NCBI RefSeq assembly: GCF_009664855.1
Contig: NZ_CP045928.1
Span: 856,673-920,672 of the forward strand
Direction: 5' to 3'
DNA length: 64,000 bases
DNA from: Flavobacterium sp. SLB02
Lineage (GTDB): Bacteria; Bacteroidota; Bacteroidia; Flavobacteriales; Flavobacteriaceae
Below, piece by piece: positions 17,256 through 25,653 of this stretch. The position numbers and the translations under genes are program-made. Position 1 is the stretch's first letter; the number at the start of each line of letters is the position of its first letter. A model generated the notes under the pieces. It was not told the origin of the DNA. It saw only the letters and a program-made list of their open reading frames with translations, and searched no databases.

Positions 17256-19720
17256 AATGCAGGGATTATTGGAAATGTTAATTCCATAGTAGTTACAAAC
17301 TCACTTTCTATACCTTCTGGCCCAGTTTCATCCGTGAAACTAAATTTGCCTTTGTGAATTTTCATTCCTTCATTTACAAACCAAACTCCAATGCCACTAC
17401 CTGAATTTATTCCAGATGAACTACCTTTCCTCGTGATTGAATTAAAAGTTATGTTTTCCGGAAGAGGTTTTCCTGTATTGCTGAAATCGATCTGAACAGT
17501 AAAGTCTTTAAAATCATATAATAATACAATCTGGATTTTGTTTTCAAATCCATTATTTATGCCTTTAGGAAATGCATGTTTCTCAGCATTTTCAATAATA
17601 TTATCAAATATTTTTCTCAATAAATCTCGATCTCCTTGGATATATATACTTATTAAACCATCTTCTTTAATTGCATTTTCATCTAAATCAAGTGTAACAG
17701 AATAAAAATTTTTAGATCTAATTTTTAAATCTTCAAAGTATTCTTTCATAAAAATTAATAAGTCAAAAGATTCTATGTTTAAATCCATAAGTTCTATTTT
17801 GTCTCCCACTTGATTTACAGATTTTGTTATTGAATTTAAGTCTCGTTCAACTATATCTAAATATGTTTTTAATGTAGAATCTAGAGCTTTATTATTTTTC
17901 AGGTTGTAAAGTTCAGGAAATTCAGGTTCTACTTTTTCCTCAAGTATTTTTTGAATAATTTTATAAGCACCTCTAACGTTTTTGAGAGTGCCAGCAATTT
18001 GATGTCTTAAAAAGCTATTTTCGTCATTTACATTAATTTCTAGTTCCTTATAAACAGTTTTAAATTCTTGATCTCTTGTTGAAAGATATTTTCCAGCTTG
18101 ATCAAAATACTTTTCATTTTGTTTTTCTAAAGTTGGCAATTCAATTTTTATATTGAATAAATCCACTTTTCTAATCATTGGGATGACAGTGCCTATTTTG
18201 TATCTATCCAACTGTTTGATTACATAATCTGAACTAAGTTCATTTATTAGGTAATTAATATTAACTTGGTTTTCATCAATTTTGATTGCAAATATATCAT
18301 TAGAAATATATATTGCTTCACCTTGATATTTAAAATAGGTGGGTTTAAGAGTTTTCCATCTAACAGCCACAAGAAGACAATCCTGTTCAATTTTTCTAAT
18401 ATTATTACTCGGAATTTCTTTGGATTCTATTGTGTCTACATCTAAATAAAAGTTTACAATATCTTCCTTTAAATCTTTTATCTTAACAAATTTTGCAATT
18501 GTTTCTCTAACACTTCTTGTCCCAGATATGAATTTACTAATTTCTGATAATTTTGCACCCTCAAAATCTTCGTCGATCAAATATCGATTGACTTTTAGAT
18601 TATAATCGTTTTCTTTAATTTTAAAAAAATCAATGTTTTTGATAAAATCATATTCAATACTTGTTTTTATATAATCTAATAATCTTAAATCATCTAGAAT
18701 TTTAGCCTTTTTATCCAATGATTTAATTGCGAATTCAGAAGCATCAACAAATTTGATAAATCCCTTATTTATTGGAACTTTTCTAAAAACGATTATACAG
18801 ACTGGAATTGCAGTATGTTTTAATATACCAGATGGTAGAGAAATTATGGTATCAATAAAATTATTGTTCACCAAATATTCTCTATATTGTTTATTGTTAG
18901 TCGTAGAAGTATATAAAAATGATTGAGGTAAAATCAGAATCAATTGCCCTTTTTTAGGGAGTTTTTGTAAACTTTTTTCAATTAAAAACATTTCGACAGA
19001 TGAATTTGCTCCATTAGTAAAATGTCTTGGTATTTTAATTCCAAAAGGAGGATTGGATACAATTAAATCAAATTCTCCAAAACTCTTCCAATTTTCAATT
19101 GAATCTTCTAGTCTATAGTCAAAACTTTCAAGGTTATGAGCCATAAGGCGTAAAGAACCTAATGCCCATGTACGATGATTTATTTCTTGGCCATAATACC
19201 TTTGTAAAGGATGTAAAAATGAAGCAAAAGAGGCTAAGCCAGCGAAAGGATTATAAATTGTAGCATTATTGTCTAAGTCTGCTAAATTCATCATTAGTCG
19301 ACTTATTTCGAATGGTTGAATAAATTCTCCAGAGTTTTTACCCTGAACATTTGAAATCTTATATAAAAGGAAATCAAAAAGCTCAGGGAAAAATTCTCGT
19401 AAGTCCTTTTTATTTATTCTAAAAAAAAAGGATACAATATCACTTAATTTTTGTCTGGGAATATATCTGATAATTGAAGTGTAAATTTCTGCAATTTGAA
19501 AGTATTTACTATCTCTTTTATAATAATTTATTAGATCGTTGTGTATGTCAATATATTCATCTTGCAAAGTATCAAATAGACCATCTTTATAGCACGATAA
19601 TAAAAATAAAAGTACATGTAAATCTTCGACAGGAATAGAACTTCTTAAATAATCAAAAATGCGCCATATTTCGTTCGAAATATTTTTTATATGTTCATTG
19701 TTGTAATACTCTCTGTTCAT
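17252..19720 (-). CDS. DNA methylase - specificity - histidine kinase fusion
   Basis: 822 residues in three parts. First, an N6-adenine methylase of the HsdM type: a motif I-like NPFAG at 157-161 and NPPFG at 223-227. Second, an HsdS-like target recognition segment (about 385-535). Third, a histidine-kinase-like part with a dimerisation helix around residue 570-590 (His573 in FLRHQIAGTLKN is the phosphoacceptor candidate), an N-box IIENAEKH around 708-715 (Asn711), and GSGIG at 774-778. No membrane segment or PAS domain is visible, so the DNA-reading part may be the sensor. It is the first gene of the operon, downstream of the promoter at 19741-19779, and the receiver gene follows with a four-base overlap. 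Family-level assignments are firm; the combined function is inference. Confidence 0.85.
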   Translation of the reverse strand: MNREYYNNEHIKNISNEIWRIFDYLRSSIPVEDLHVLLFLLSCYKDGLFDTLQDEYIDIHNDLINYYKRDSKYFQIAEIYTSIIRYIPRQKLSDIVSFFFRINKKDLREFFPELFDFLLYKISNVQGKNSGEFIQPFEISRLMMNLADLDNNATIYNPFAGLASFASFLHPLQRYYGQEINHRTWALGSLRLMAHNLESFDYRLEDSIENWKSFGEFDLIVSNPPFGIKIPRHFTNGANSSVEMFLIEKSLQKLPKKGQLILILPQSFLYTSTTNNKQYREYLVNNNFIDTIISLPSGILKHTAIPVCIIVFRKVPINKGFIKFVDASEFAIKSLDKKAKILDDLRLLDYIKTSIEYDFIKNIDFFKIKENDYNLKVNRYLIDEDFEGAKLSEISKFISGTRSVRETIAKFVKIKDLKEDIVNFYLDVDTIESKEIPSNNIRKIEQDCLLVAVRWKTLKPTYFKYQGEAIYISNDIFAIKIDENQVNINYLINELSSDYVIKQLDRYKIGTVIPMIRKVDLFNIKIELPTLEKQNEKYFDQAGKYLSTRDQEFKTVYKELEINVNDENSFLRHQIAGTLKNVRGAYKIIQKILEEKVEPEFPELYNLKNNKALDSTLKTYLDIVERDLNSITKSVNQVGDKIELMDLNIESFDLLIFMKEYFEDLKIRSKNFYSVTLDLDENAIKEDGLISIYIQGDRDLLRKIFDNIIENAEKHAFPKGINNGFENKIQIVLLYDFKDFTVQIDFSNTGKPLPENITFNSITRKGSSSGINSGSGIGVWFVNEGMKIHKGKFSFTDETGPEGIESEFVTTMELTFPIIPAL

Positions 19721-19740
19721 AATTGATTTTAAATTCTCTG

Positions 19741-19779
19741 CAAATGTATATTTATAGTGTGTAATATGTGTGCATAGTA
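19741..19779 (-). promoter_or_regulatory. Promoter of restriction operon with shared 24-bp motif
   Basis: On the minus strand TACATTTG (19741-19748) matches the Bacteroidetes -7 box TAnnTTTG exactly. The 24-base motif at 19756-19779, ending in GTGCATAGTA, matches the one before the CBASS operon at 18 of 24 positions and lies at the same distance from the -7 box. The start codon of the methylase-kinase gene is 21 bases from the -7 box. The motif begins right after the stop codon of the WYL gene. Confidence 0.6.
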
Positions 19780-20781
19780 TTAATAATTCTTATATTGCTG
19801 TGTTATTCTATCTAAAATTTTGGTTACTAAAGATTCTGGTGAGACAATTTTAACTTTTTCTCCAAAGGAAAGAATACGCATTTCTAACTCATAATTAATT
19901 ACTACTTCAATTTCTACAAGTAGAGAACCGTCAGATTGCAATTTGTTTTTTTGCGTTCCGTGCAATGGTTTAGTTTGTACATATGGAGCCTGTTCTTTAT
20001 TGAAAAGTAAAGAAACTTTTTCAGGTGATTTAACCGGATCTTTTGAAACACCGATAATCTCATCAAAAAACTCAAACCAATCAGTTTTATCTAAGAAATA
20101 CTTTTTTCTAGAATTCTCAATTTTATGAATACGATCTAGTGCTAAATTCCATTGTGCCATTTGGTTGAATTCGTTGTAACCAAAAACAAACCAACGATTA
20201 TTGTATTGTTTTAAAAAATAGGGATGAAAAGTTACAATATATTCTGCCTTATTATAAGGAGCATAAGTAACTTCCAAAACAGTTTTATTTATAATTGCAT
20301 TAAAAAGAGGAGTTATATACTCGTAACCTTTGTAATCGATATTGGTTTCCAATGAGATTACTTTTTGTTCTTGTTTTTTTAGTCCAAATTTATCATTTAG
20401 TAATGGCCCTAATTCATTAACCCATTCAAATTCTGGGCTACCTTCAAAACGCTGTAAAATTGAGATAGCATTTCTTAATTGCTTGGCTTCTGTATCATTC
20501 AATGGACTTTTATTAATTGAAAAACTTTTATCACTATACCGATAATAATTTATACCATTTGAACCTTTAATTGTTTCAATAGGGGCTTCATATGCTGATC
20601 GCATAAATGCAATATCTTTTCTTAGTGTTCTTATTTGTACTCCTGAACTCTTAGAGTCAAAATCTAATATTGCTTCGTTTACACATTCCAAAAGATCTTC
20701 AATACTGTATTCTCTTCCAAAATTTTGAAAGCATTTATCCAGTTTCTTGTATCTAATAATCTGGTGTTTAGTAGTAAACAT
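19780..20781 (-). CDS. WYL-domain transcriptional regulator
   Basis: 333 residues: an N-terminal winged-helix region (about 5-65, with IRTLRKDIAFMRS as likely recognition part), a helical linker, and a WYL domain from about 155 with the RWFVFG form of the WYL motif (196-201) and a following Arg217. WYL regulators sit beside many defence loci and are thought to sense nucleic acids or nucleotides and repress or activate nearby genes. It is the first gene on the minus strand of the island cargo and ends right next to the operator-like motif of the restriction operon. It is the natural candidate to bind that motif; this is inference. A palindrome TGTTATAACA (20781-20790) overlaps its start codon. 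Confidence 0.9.
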   Translation of the reverse strand: MFTTKHQIIRYKKLDKCFQNFGREYSIEDLLECVNEAILDFDSKSSGVQIRTLRKDIAFMRSAYEAPIETIKGSNGINYYRYSDKSFSINKSPLNDTEAKQLRNAISILQRFEGSPEFEWVNELGPLLNDKFGLKKQEQKVISLETNIDYKGYEYITPLFNAIINKTVLEVTYAPYNKAEYIVTFHPYFLKQYNNRWFVFGYNEFNQMAQWNLALDRIHKIENSRKKYFLDKTDWFEFFDEIIGVSKDPVKSPEKVSLLFNKEQAPYVQTKPLHGTQKNKLQSDGSLLVEIEVVINYELEMRILSFGEKVKIVSPESLVTKILDRITQQYKNY

Positions 20782-21056
20782 GTTATAACAATTATAAAAT
20801 TAATTGGATATACTTAAAAAAAAATAAGCCAAACAATTTGTAAATCTAATCGTTTTACATGAAAAAACCTATCCAAATAATCAACAGGTTTGAATCATTA
20901 AGCATTATAGTTTAGGGTTCTATCGTATCTAGGAAAAGTTCTTATTCTTTAAAGATTCAAAAGCATATTAAATGAATAACCCTCAAGGGGGATGTGCTAA
21001 TAAGAATTGAGTTGGAAGCTAAAGATGCAAAAATATGTCCTTATTTTTTTATAAAA

Positions 21057-21078
21057 CCGCCTTTGCTTTTTAAGGCGG
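21057..21078 (-). terminator. Integrase terminator
   Basis: CCGCCTT (21057-21063) and AAGGCGG (21072-21078) form a perfect seven-bp stem with an eight-base loop. On the minus strand it is followed by TTTTATAAAAAAA. It lies 22 bases after the integrase stop codon. The 275 bases between it and the WYL start hold no gene that I can support. Confidence 0.7.
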
Positions 21079-21099
21079 AAAAGGCACTGTTTTCAGAAA

Positions 21100-22297
21100 T
21101 TATCTATATTTATCCATTAGTTTTTTCATGTCCATTTTTATGTTTATATCCAGCACCTTGGCATAATGTTGTGTCTGCATAATGTTTACATGCCCCATCA
21201 TTGAGGAAACGTTTTCTATTCTGATGCCGTTTCCCAAAGTTATTGTTGTGGCAAAAGTATGCCGCGCTGTGTACCATGTTAGTTTTTTTCTGATGCCGCA
21301 TAATGCTGCAATTTCCTTCAGGTATTCATTCATTTTCTGATTTGATATGGCAGGCAGAAGCGTTGGCTGCAAATGTTTGTACTTATTAATTATTCTGTAT
21401 GCAGGAGGAAGCAGAGGCACATTTTCATGCATTGAGGTCTTTGTTCTGTTTGCCAGAATCCAGAGATCATTGTTGTTGTCAGAAACAAGATTGTCCTCTC
21501 TCAGAGCTGCGGCATCCGCTGGAGCATATCCTGTATAATAGCAGAATATGAAGATATCTCTTGTTTTTACTAATCGCCCTGCCGTAATTTCCTCTGTTTC
21601 TATCGTTTTTAATTCTTCAGGAGTCAGATAAACTGCGTCAGTTTCAAATACCTTACCTTCGTACAGTTCAAAGGGGTTTTAGTGATTAAGCCTGATTTGA
21701 GGGCATAGTTGAAGGCAGTTTTGTACATGCGCATGTACTTTACCTGATTCCTATATGGCCATTAAAAGTGCTATGGTACCTCAGGAATAATTCCAGATTA
21801 TTAATAAAATTGCCGCTTATTGATTTCCAGCCGATGTCATTTTTTTGATGTTCTTCCCTTATAAAATTTGACAGCAGGTCTTTAGACCGCTCATATTTGC
21901 TTAGGGTTGCACGGGGCCTTTCATCATGGTTAACTTTTCGGCTGAAAAAATCGATATGGAGTTCCAAAATCTTTAAGGCAGTAATTTTGTCCGGCGTTTT
22001 GCTGTTAAGTTCATTTTTGAACCCAGCGAGGGAAAAGTCGTCGTCTCTGCGGATCATTTCATTGAATTTTTTCTCAATTGCCAATTGGAAAGCATCCAGG
22101 CTTCTGCGGAGCGTTTTTTCTTTTTCCATTCTGAGCACACTTCGCAGCTTTTTTGTAAAGTCCCATCTTTCTTTGCTTATATAATGTCCGGTTGCTATTG
22201 TGATGGAATCATGTTCATGCCAGAGGCGTACATAAACCGGAGATTCATTTTTCCAGTTCAGTTTTCCGGGTTTAAGAAAAAAATAAATCTTCAGCAT
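21100..22297 (-). pseudogene. Tyrosine integrase, broken by two frameshifts
   Basis: The N-terminal part (21740-22297) has the arm-binding and SAM-like domains of Bacteroidetes integrases (start LKIYFFLKPGKLNWKNESP). The catalytic part (to 21100) contains YTGYAPADAAALR, TARHTFAT, MMGH and the nucleophile in TQHYAKV. The frame is lost near 21745 (stop after HIGIR) and again near 21680, at a run GGGG TTTT on the plus strand. Reading across both shifts restores a normal integrase of about 395 residues. The second lies in homopolymers, so a sequencing error is possible there. The missing canonical Arg in the first catalytic box is normal for this branch. Confidence 0.8.
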
Positions 22298-22595
22298 GAT
22301 CGGATTATTTTCAGTTTGAAAAAAATAAGGATATTAAAGGTCTGAAAATTTTATCAATTTACCTATTTACGATGTTGAAAACGAGCTGAACAATACTTAT
22401 TTTTTGAAGCAAGATAAGGTAGTTTTTTGTAAAAATAGGGAGACTCATAGGGACACAAAAATACGCCTTATAATTTCAGATTTTGAAAATCTGTAATTGG
22501 ATAAAAAATAATTTGTCCAGTGTTTACGGGGTTAACAGGGGAGTGAATTATTTTGGATGCAGGGTTCGAAAATAAAAGCTCCGCCCTGAAAATAC

Positions 22596-22625
22596 CGAAA
22601 CCCCTAGTGTTTACTAGGGGTTTCG
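22596..22625 (-). terminator. Present tRNA-Ser terminator hairpin
   Basis: CGAAACCCCTAGT (22596-22608) and ACTAGGGGTTTCG (22613-22625) form a perfect 13-bp stem with a four-base loop, directly downstream of tRNA-Ser. It lies within the island side of the att core, so it was brought by the element and replaces the terminator now at 2073-2095. Confidence 0.7.
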
Positions 22626-22631
22626 TTTTCA

Positions 22632-22644
22632 GCGGAGAAAGAGG
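22632..22644. repeat. Proximal attachment-site repeat in tRNA-Ser
   Basis: GCGGAGAAAGAGG, identical to 2098-2110. It covers the discriminator base, the acceptor stem 3' strand and part of the T-stem of the tRNA-Ser gene, which remains intact after integration. Confidence 0.75.
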
Positions 22645-22717
22645 GATTCGAACCCCCGGACCTGTTACAGTCAACAGTTTTCAAGACTGCCGCATTCGAC
22701 CGCTCTGCCATTTCTCC
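22633..22717 (-). tRNA. tRNA-Ser (anticodon UGA)
   Basis: 85 nt. Acceptor arms GGAGAAA (5') and TTTCTCC (3') pair fully, followed by discriminator G; CCA is not encoded. The anticodon loop is CTTGAAA, giving UGA for serine. A long variable arm (GTTGACTGTAACAGGTC region) is typical of serine tRNAs, and the T-loop reads GGTTCGAATCC. A Bacteroidetes -7 box lies about 33 bases upstream. Confidence 0.96.
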
Positions 22718-22749
22718 AGTATGTCGCGATCATTTTGTTATTGCGAGTG

Positions 22750-22757
22750 CAAATATA
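22750..22757 (-). promoter_or_regulatory. tRNA-Ser promoter -7 box
   Basis: TATATTTG on the minus strand matches TAnnTTTG and lies 33 bases before the tRNA 5' end. The -33 element is not clear. Confidence 0.5.
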
Positions 22758-22860
22758 AGGGGTTTTTTCGATTGTGGAAATTTTTTTGGAACTATTTACA
22801 AAGAAAATAATATAATAAAAAAATAAAACCCTTAATGATCGTTATGAGTTTTAAATACTG

Positions 22861-22882
22861 AGGGGCAAAGAGGAATTCGAAC
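22861..22882 (-). repeat. Degenerate copy of tRNA-Ser 3' end
   Basis: These 22 bases match the tRNA-Ser end at 22632-22653 at 17 positions, in the same orientation, including AAAGAGG and ATTCGAAC. No other part of a tRNA can be folded around it. It is probably a relic of an older tRNA gene or integration event. The rest of 22758-23202 holds no gene that I can support. Confidence 0.5.
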
Positions 22883-23202
22883 TTTAAATCCAAACCCTTT
22901 TTTTATATACTCATTATAGAATTTACTTTTTTTCTCAATTCATACCTTTTTGCTTTAAAAAGTTATAGCATTCAATGAATATGTCTATGCTTTTGATTGA
23001 TAAATCCATCATGGAGCATAAAATTCTATATAATTTTATTTTTAGTTTAGGATCTATGGTTTATCCTGAATTCATGCAATAGGATTGCTGATTATTAGCA
23101 GTAGATTTTTGTTTGGTTTTTAGTTTCAATGGAGATGAATTCATCTCCATTGTTTTTACTAGAATAATAAGGGGTAAGAGAATTTAATAAATACAAGGTT
23201 AT

Positions 23203-25374
23203 ATGAAAAGAAAGAATTTTAAAATTAAAAAGTGCCATTCCTTAAAGTTGGTATCACTTTTTATACTGTCATTTTTTTTTGGCTTTACAAGCTATAGTCA
23301 GAATAAGGAAAAAACAAAAGAGGCCTTTGCAGTAATAGAGCGACTTATAGGCAACCGGGCCAGCGATTTTGAATTGAGCATAATTGACAAAAAACAGGTC
23401 AACCAATCAGATTGGTTTGAAATAGAAACAACAGGCAGTAAGGTAAAAATTAAGGCATCCAGTAATACTGCCATTTGTTATGCAGCGTATCATTTTCTAA
23501 GGGATATCGGAGCAGTTTTAGTGAGCTGGGAAGGAAATAGAGTAGGGGTGCCTAAGAGTTGGCCCAAGTATTTAAAAAAAGGGGATACGCCTTTTGAGTA
23601 CCGAGAATATTTAAATGCCTGCACTTTTGGTTACACCACACCATGGTGGGATTGGAAACGCTGGGAACAGGAAATTGACTGGATGGCCATGCACGGGGTA
23701 AATCTTCCAACGGCCATGGAAGGTCAGGAAGCCGCCTGGCAGCAATTATGGAAAGAGTACGGTTTGACAAGTAACGAGCTAGAGGCACATTTTGCAGGAC
23801 CAGCCTTTCTGCCCTGGCAGCGTATGGGAAATATCAACAGTCTTCAAGGACCATTGCCCCCTGAATGGTTCACTAAAAAAGAAGCACTGCAAAAAAGAAT
23901 CCTGGCAAGAATGAGGGCTCTGGATATGCATCCTGTTGTACCGGCATTTAGCGGGTATGTTCCAAAAGCTTTTGCCCAGAAACATCCAGAGGCCAAAATA
24001 ACCGAATTAAAATCCTGGTCAGGAGGTGGTTTTGCCAGTACGTTTCTACTGGATTCAAAAGATCCTTTATTTAAAAAATTAGGAAAACGCTTTATTGAAA
24101 TTTATACCAGTATTTATGGAGCATCTAATTTCTATCTGGCAGATTCTTTTAACGAGATCGAGCCTCCAGTGTCCCAGGATACTAAATATGAAGAACTCTC
24201 CAATTACGGAAGCGCTATCTATGAAACTATTAATGAGGCTGCTCCAGGGGCGGTTTGGGTAATGCAGGGGTGGCTTTTTGGAGACAATAAGGAATTTTGG
24301 ACCAAAGAAGCCACTAGTGCATTTTTAAGTAAAGTGCCCAATGACAGACTAATGGTTCAGGATTATGCCAACGACAGATATAAAGTATGGGAGAATCAGG
24401 AAGCCTTTTATGGAAAACAATGGACTTATGGTTATGTTCATAATTATGGCGGGTCAAATCCTGTGTATGGAGATTTGAATTTCTATAAAAATGAACTAAC
24501 AAGTTTACTGAAAAATCCCAACAAAGGAAATATTGTGGGCTATGGAGCTATGCCAGAAGGCTTGAATAACAATTCTATAGTCTATGAATACATTTATGAT
24601 CTTGCCTGGAATAAAGGACAGGAGCCTATAGAGGACTGGCTCCAGGCATATCTTCATGCCAGGTACGCAAAAAAGACTTCTGCTGGGGCTTTTCACGCGT
24701 GGCAATTATTGTTAGAATCTGTTTACAATGTCAAATATTGGGAGACACGCTGGTGGAATGATAGCGCTGGAGCGTACTTGCTTTTTAAGCGTCCAACGCA
24801 AGAAATTACAGAATTTAAAGGAAATCCAGGAGACAAGAAAAAACTAAAACAGGCTTTAGATATTTTGAGCAAAGAGGCTAAAGGATATGATAAAAAGAAT
24901 TTTATTTATTATGATTTAATTGATCTTTCAAGACATTACTATTCACTCTGCATTGATGAGGATTTGATAGCATGCGTAAAGGCGTACCGGGACAAAGACA
25001 TCACAAAGGCAGACCAGCTATTTAAAAAGATCCAAAAACAAGCCTTGGCTATTGACAATATCATGACCGGACAGCCTTTGAACAGTCTTGATAATTGGGT
25101 ACAATCGGCCGCTGAGTACGCAAGTTCTCCACAGGTAGCTCAATTGTATGTAAAAAATGCCAAAACCTTAATTACCCTTTGGGGCGGAGAAGGTCATTTA
25201 AATGATTACGCTTCAAGATCATGGAAGGGAATGTACAGGGGATTTTACTGGCCAAGATGGAAAATGTTTTTGCAGGCCTTGAGAGAGTCAGCTGTAGATA
25301 ATACCCCATTTGATGAGGTAAAAGAAAGGCAAGTAATTAAAAACTGGGAAATTAATTGGACTGAGAGTAAATAA
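23203..25374 (+). CDS. Alpha-N-acetylglucosaminidase, GH89
   Basis: 723 residues with a signal peptide (hydrophobic stretch about 16-30, ending SYSQ). It matches the NAGLU/GH89 family over its length: a small N-terminal domain, then the TIM barrel with WWDWKRWEQEIDWMAMHGVN (about 147-166), DSFNEIEPP with Glu318, and GAMPEGLNN with Glu452. These two Glu lie almost where human NAGLU has its catalytic pair (316 and 446, from memory). It removes terminal alpha-linked GlcNAc, known substrates being heparan fragments, mucin-type and GPI-like glycans. It is periplasmic or outer-membrane exported. It stands first in the locus, 279 bases before susC, without an HTCS-type motif of its own that I can see. 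Confidence 0.93.
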   Translation: MKRKNFKIKKCHSLKLVSLFILSFFFGFTSYSQNKEKTKEAFAVIERLIGNRASDFELSIIDKKQVNQSDWFEIETTGSKVKIKASSNTAICYAAYHFLRDIGAVLVSWEGNRVGVPKSWPKYLKKGDTPFEYREYLNACTFGYTTPWWDWKRWEQEIDWMAMHGVNLPTAMEGQEAAWQQLWKEYGLTSNELEAHFAGPAFLPWQRMGNINSLQGPLPPEWFTKKEALQKRILARMRALDMHPVVPAFSGYVPKAFAQKHPEAKITELKSWSGGGFASTFLLDSKDPLFKKLGKRFIEIYTSIYGASNFYLADSFNEIEPPVSQDTKYEELSNYGSAIYETINEAAPGAVWVMQGWLFGDNKEFWTKEATSAFLSKVPNDRLMVQDYANDRYKVWENQEAFYGKQWTYGYVHNYGGSNPVYGDLNFYKNELTSLLKNPNKGNIVGYGAMPEGLNNNSIVYEYIYDLAWNKGQEPIEDWLQAYLHARYAKKTSAGAFHAWQLLLESVYNVKYWETRWWNDSAGAYLLFKRPTQEITEFKGNPGDKKKLKQALDILSKEAKGYDKKNFIYYDLIDLSRHYYSLCIDEDLIACVKAYRDKDITKADQLFKKIQKQALAIDNIMTGQPLNSLDNWVQSAAEYASSPQVAQLYVKNAKTLITLWGGEGHLNDYASRSWKGMYRGFYWPRWKMFLQALRESAVDNTPFDEVKERQVIKNWEINWTESK

Positions 25375-25561
25375 ATAATACAAAGAGGATAACTATTACC
25401 CTAATAAAGGTAATATAACCTCAGCTTTCAACTCTGGGCTTAAAGGATACCGGGGATATGAAGTGAAATCTTTTACGAAATCGATTAATTAGTCAGTTTT
25501 TAATGATATAATTTTATAAAGATACGCTCCTGAACCCTTGCAATTATTGGCTTTAAAGGAT

Positions 25562-25619
25562 TTATCCATGTTTGTGAATAACTTGTCCATTTCTTAAGAT
25601 TTCTTTACCAGTAATTTCG
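25562..25619 (+). promoter_or_regulatory. susC promoter with HTCS-type direct-repeat operator
   Basis: TTATCCATGTTT starts at 25562 and GTCCATTT ends at 25592; the TCCAT units are 21 bases apart. A near -7 box TAATTTCG (25612-25619) follows 19 bases later. The same 31-base arrangement with the same 19-base gap precedes the inositol oxygenase gene (42153-42210). Direct repeats about two helical turns apart suit an AraC-type dimer such as the HTCS output domain. Confidence 0.6.
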
Positions 25620-25653
25620 TCAATACTATATTAACCAATTAACCAAAAAAACA

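Larger units (their letters stand above)
2098..22644. mobile_element. Defence island integrated at tRNA-Ser
   Basis: About 20.5 kb bounded by a 13-bp direct repeat of the tRNA-Ser 3' end. It holds a frameshifted tyrosine integrase next to the tRNA, a WYL regulator, a nine-gene operon built on a type I restriction-modification system, and a type III CBASS operon, all on the minus strand. It is visibly more AT-rich than the utilisation loci to the right. No conjugation, replication or phage structural genes are present, so it is an integrative defence island and not a complete ICE or prophage. With its integrase broken it is probably fixed unless another integrase acts in trans. Confidence 0.75.
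22563..22653. repeat. Inverted duplication of the tRNA-Ser 3' end and terminator
   Basis: On the plus strand 22563-22608 reads GGTTCGAA, then CTCCGC, CTGAAAA and CGAAACCCCTAGT. On the minus strand the tRNA end reads GGTTCGAA, then CTCCGC, TGAAAA and CGAAACCCCTAGT. So the tRNA T-loop, acceptor end and terminator arm are present twice, facing each other across one hairpin. The copy on the plus strand is degenerate between GGTTCGAA and CTCCGC. Confidence 0.7.

Noticed and set aside
5666..20781. BREX, DISARM or Detocs as the identity of the large operon
   Set aside because: WYL regulator, adenine methylase and kinase/receiver genes recall these systems, but there is no PglZ, BrxC, DrmA/B-like helicase pair or nucleoside phosphorylase effector. 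HsdR, HsdM and HsdS are clear.
21110..21301. Separate small protein in an alternative frame of the integrase region
   Set aside because: It is the frame-shifted shadow of the integrase catalytic domain.
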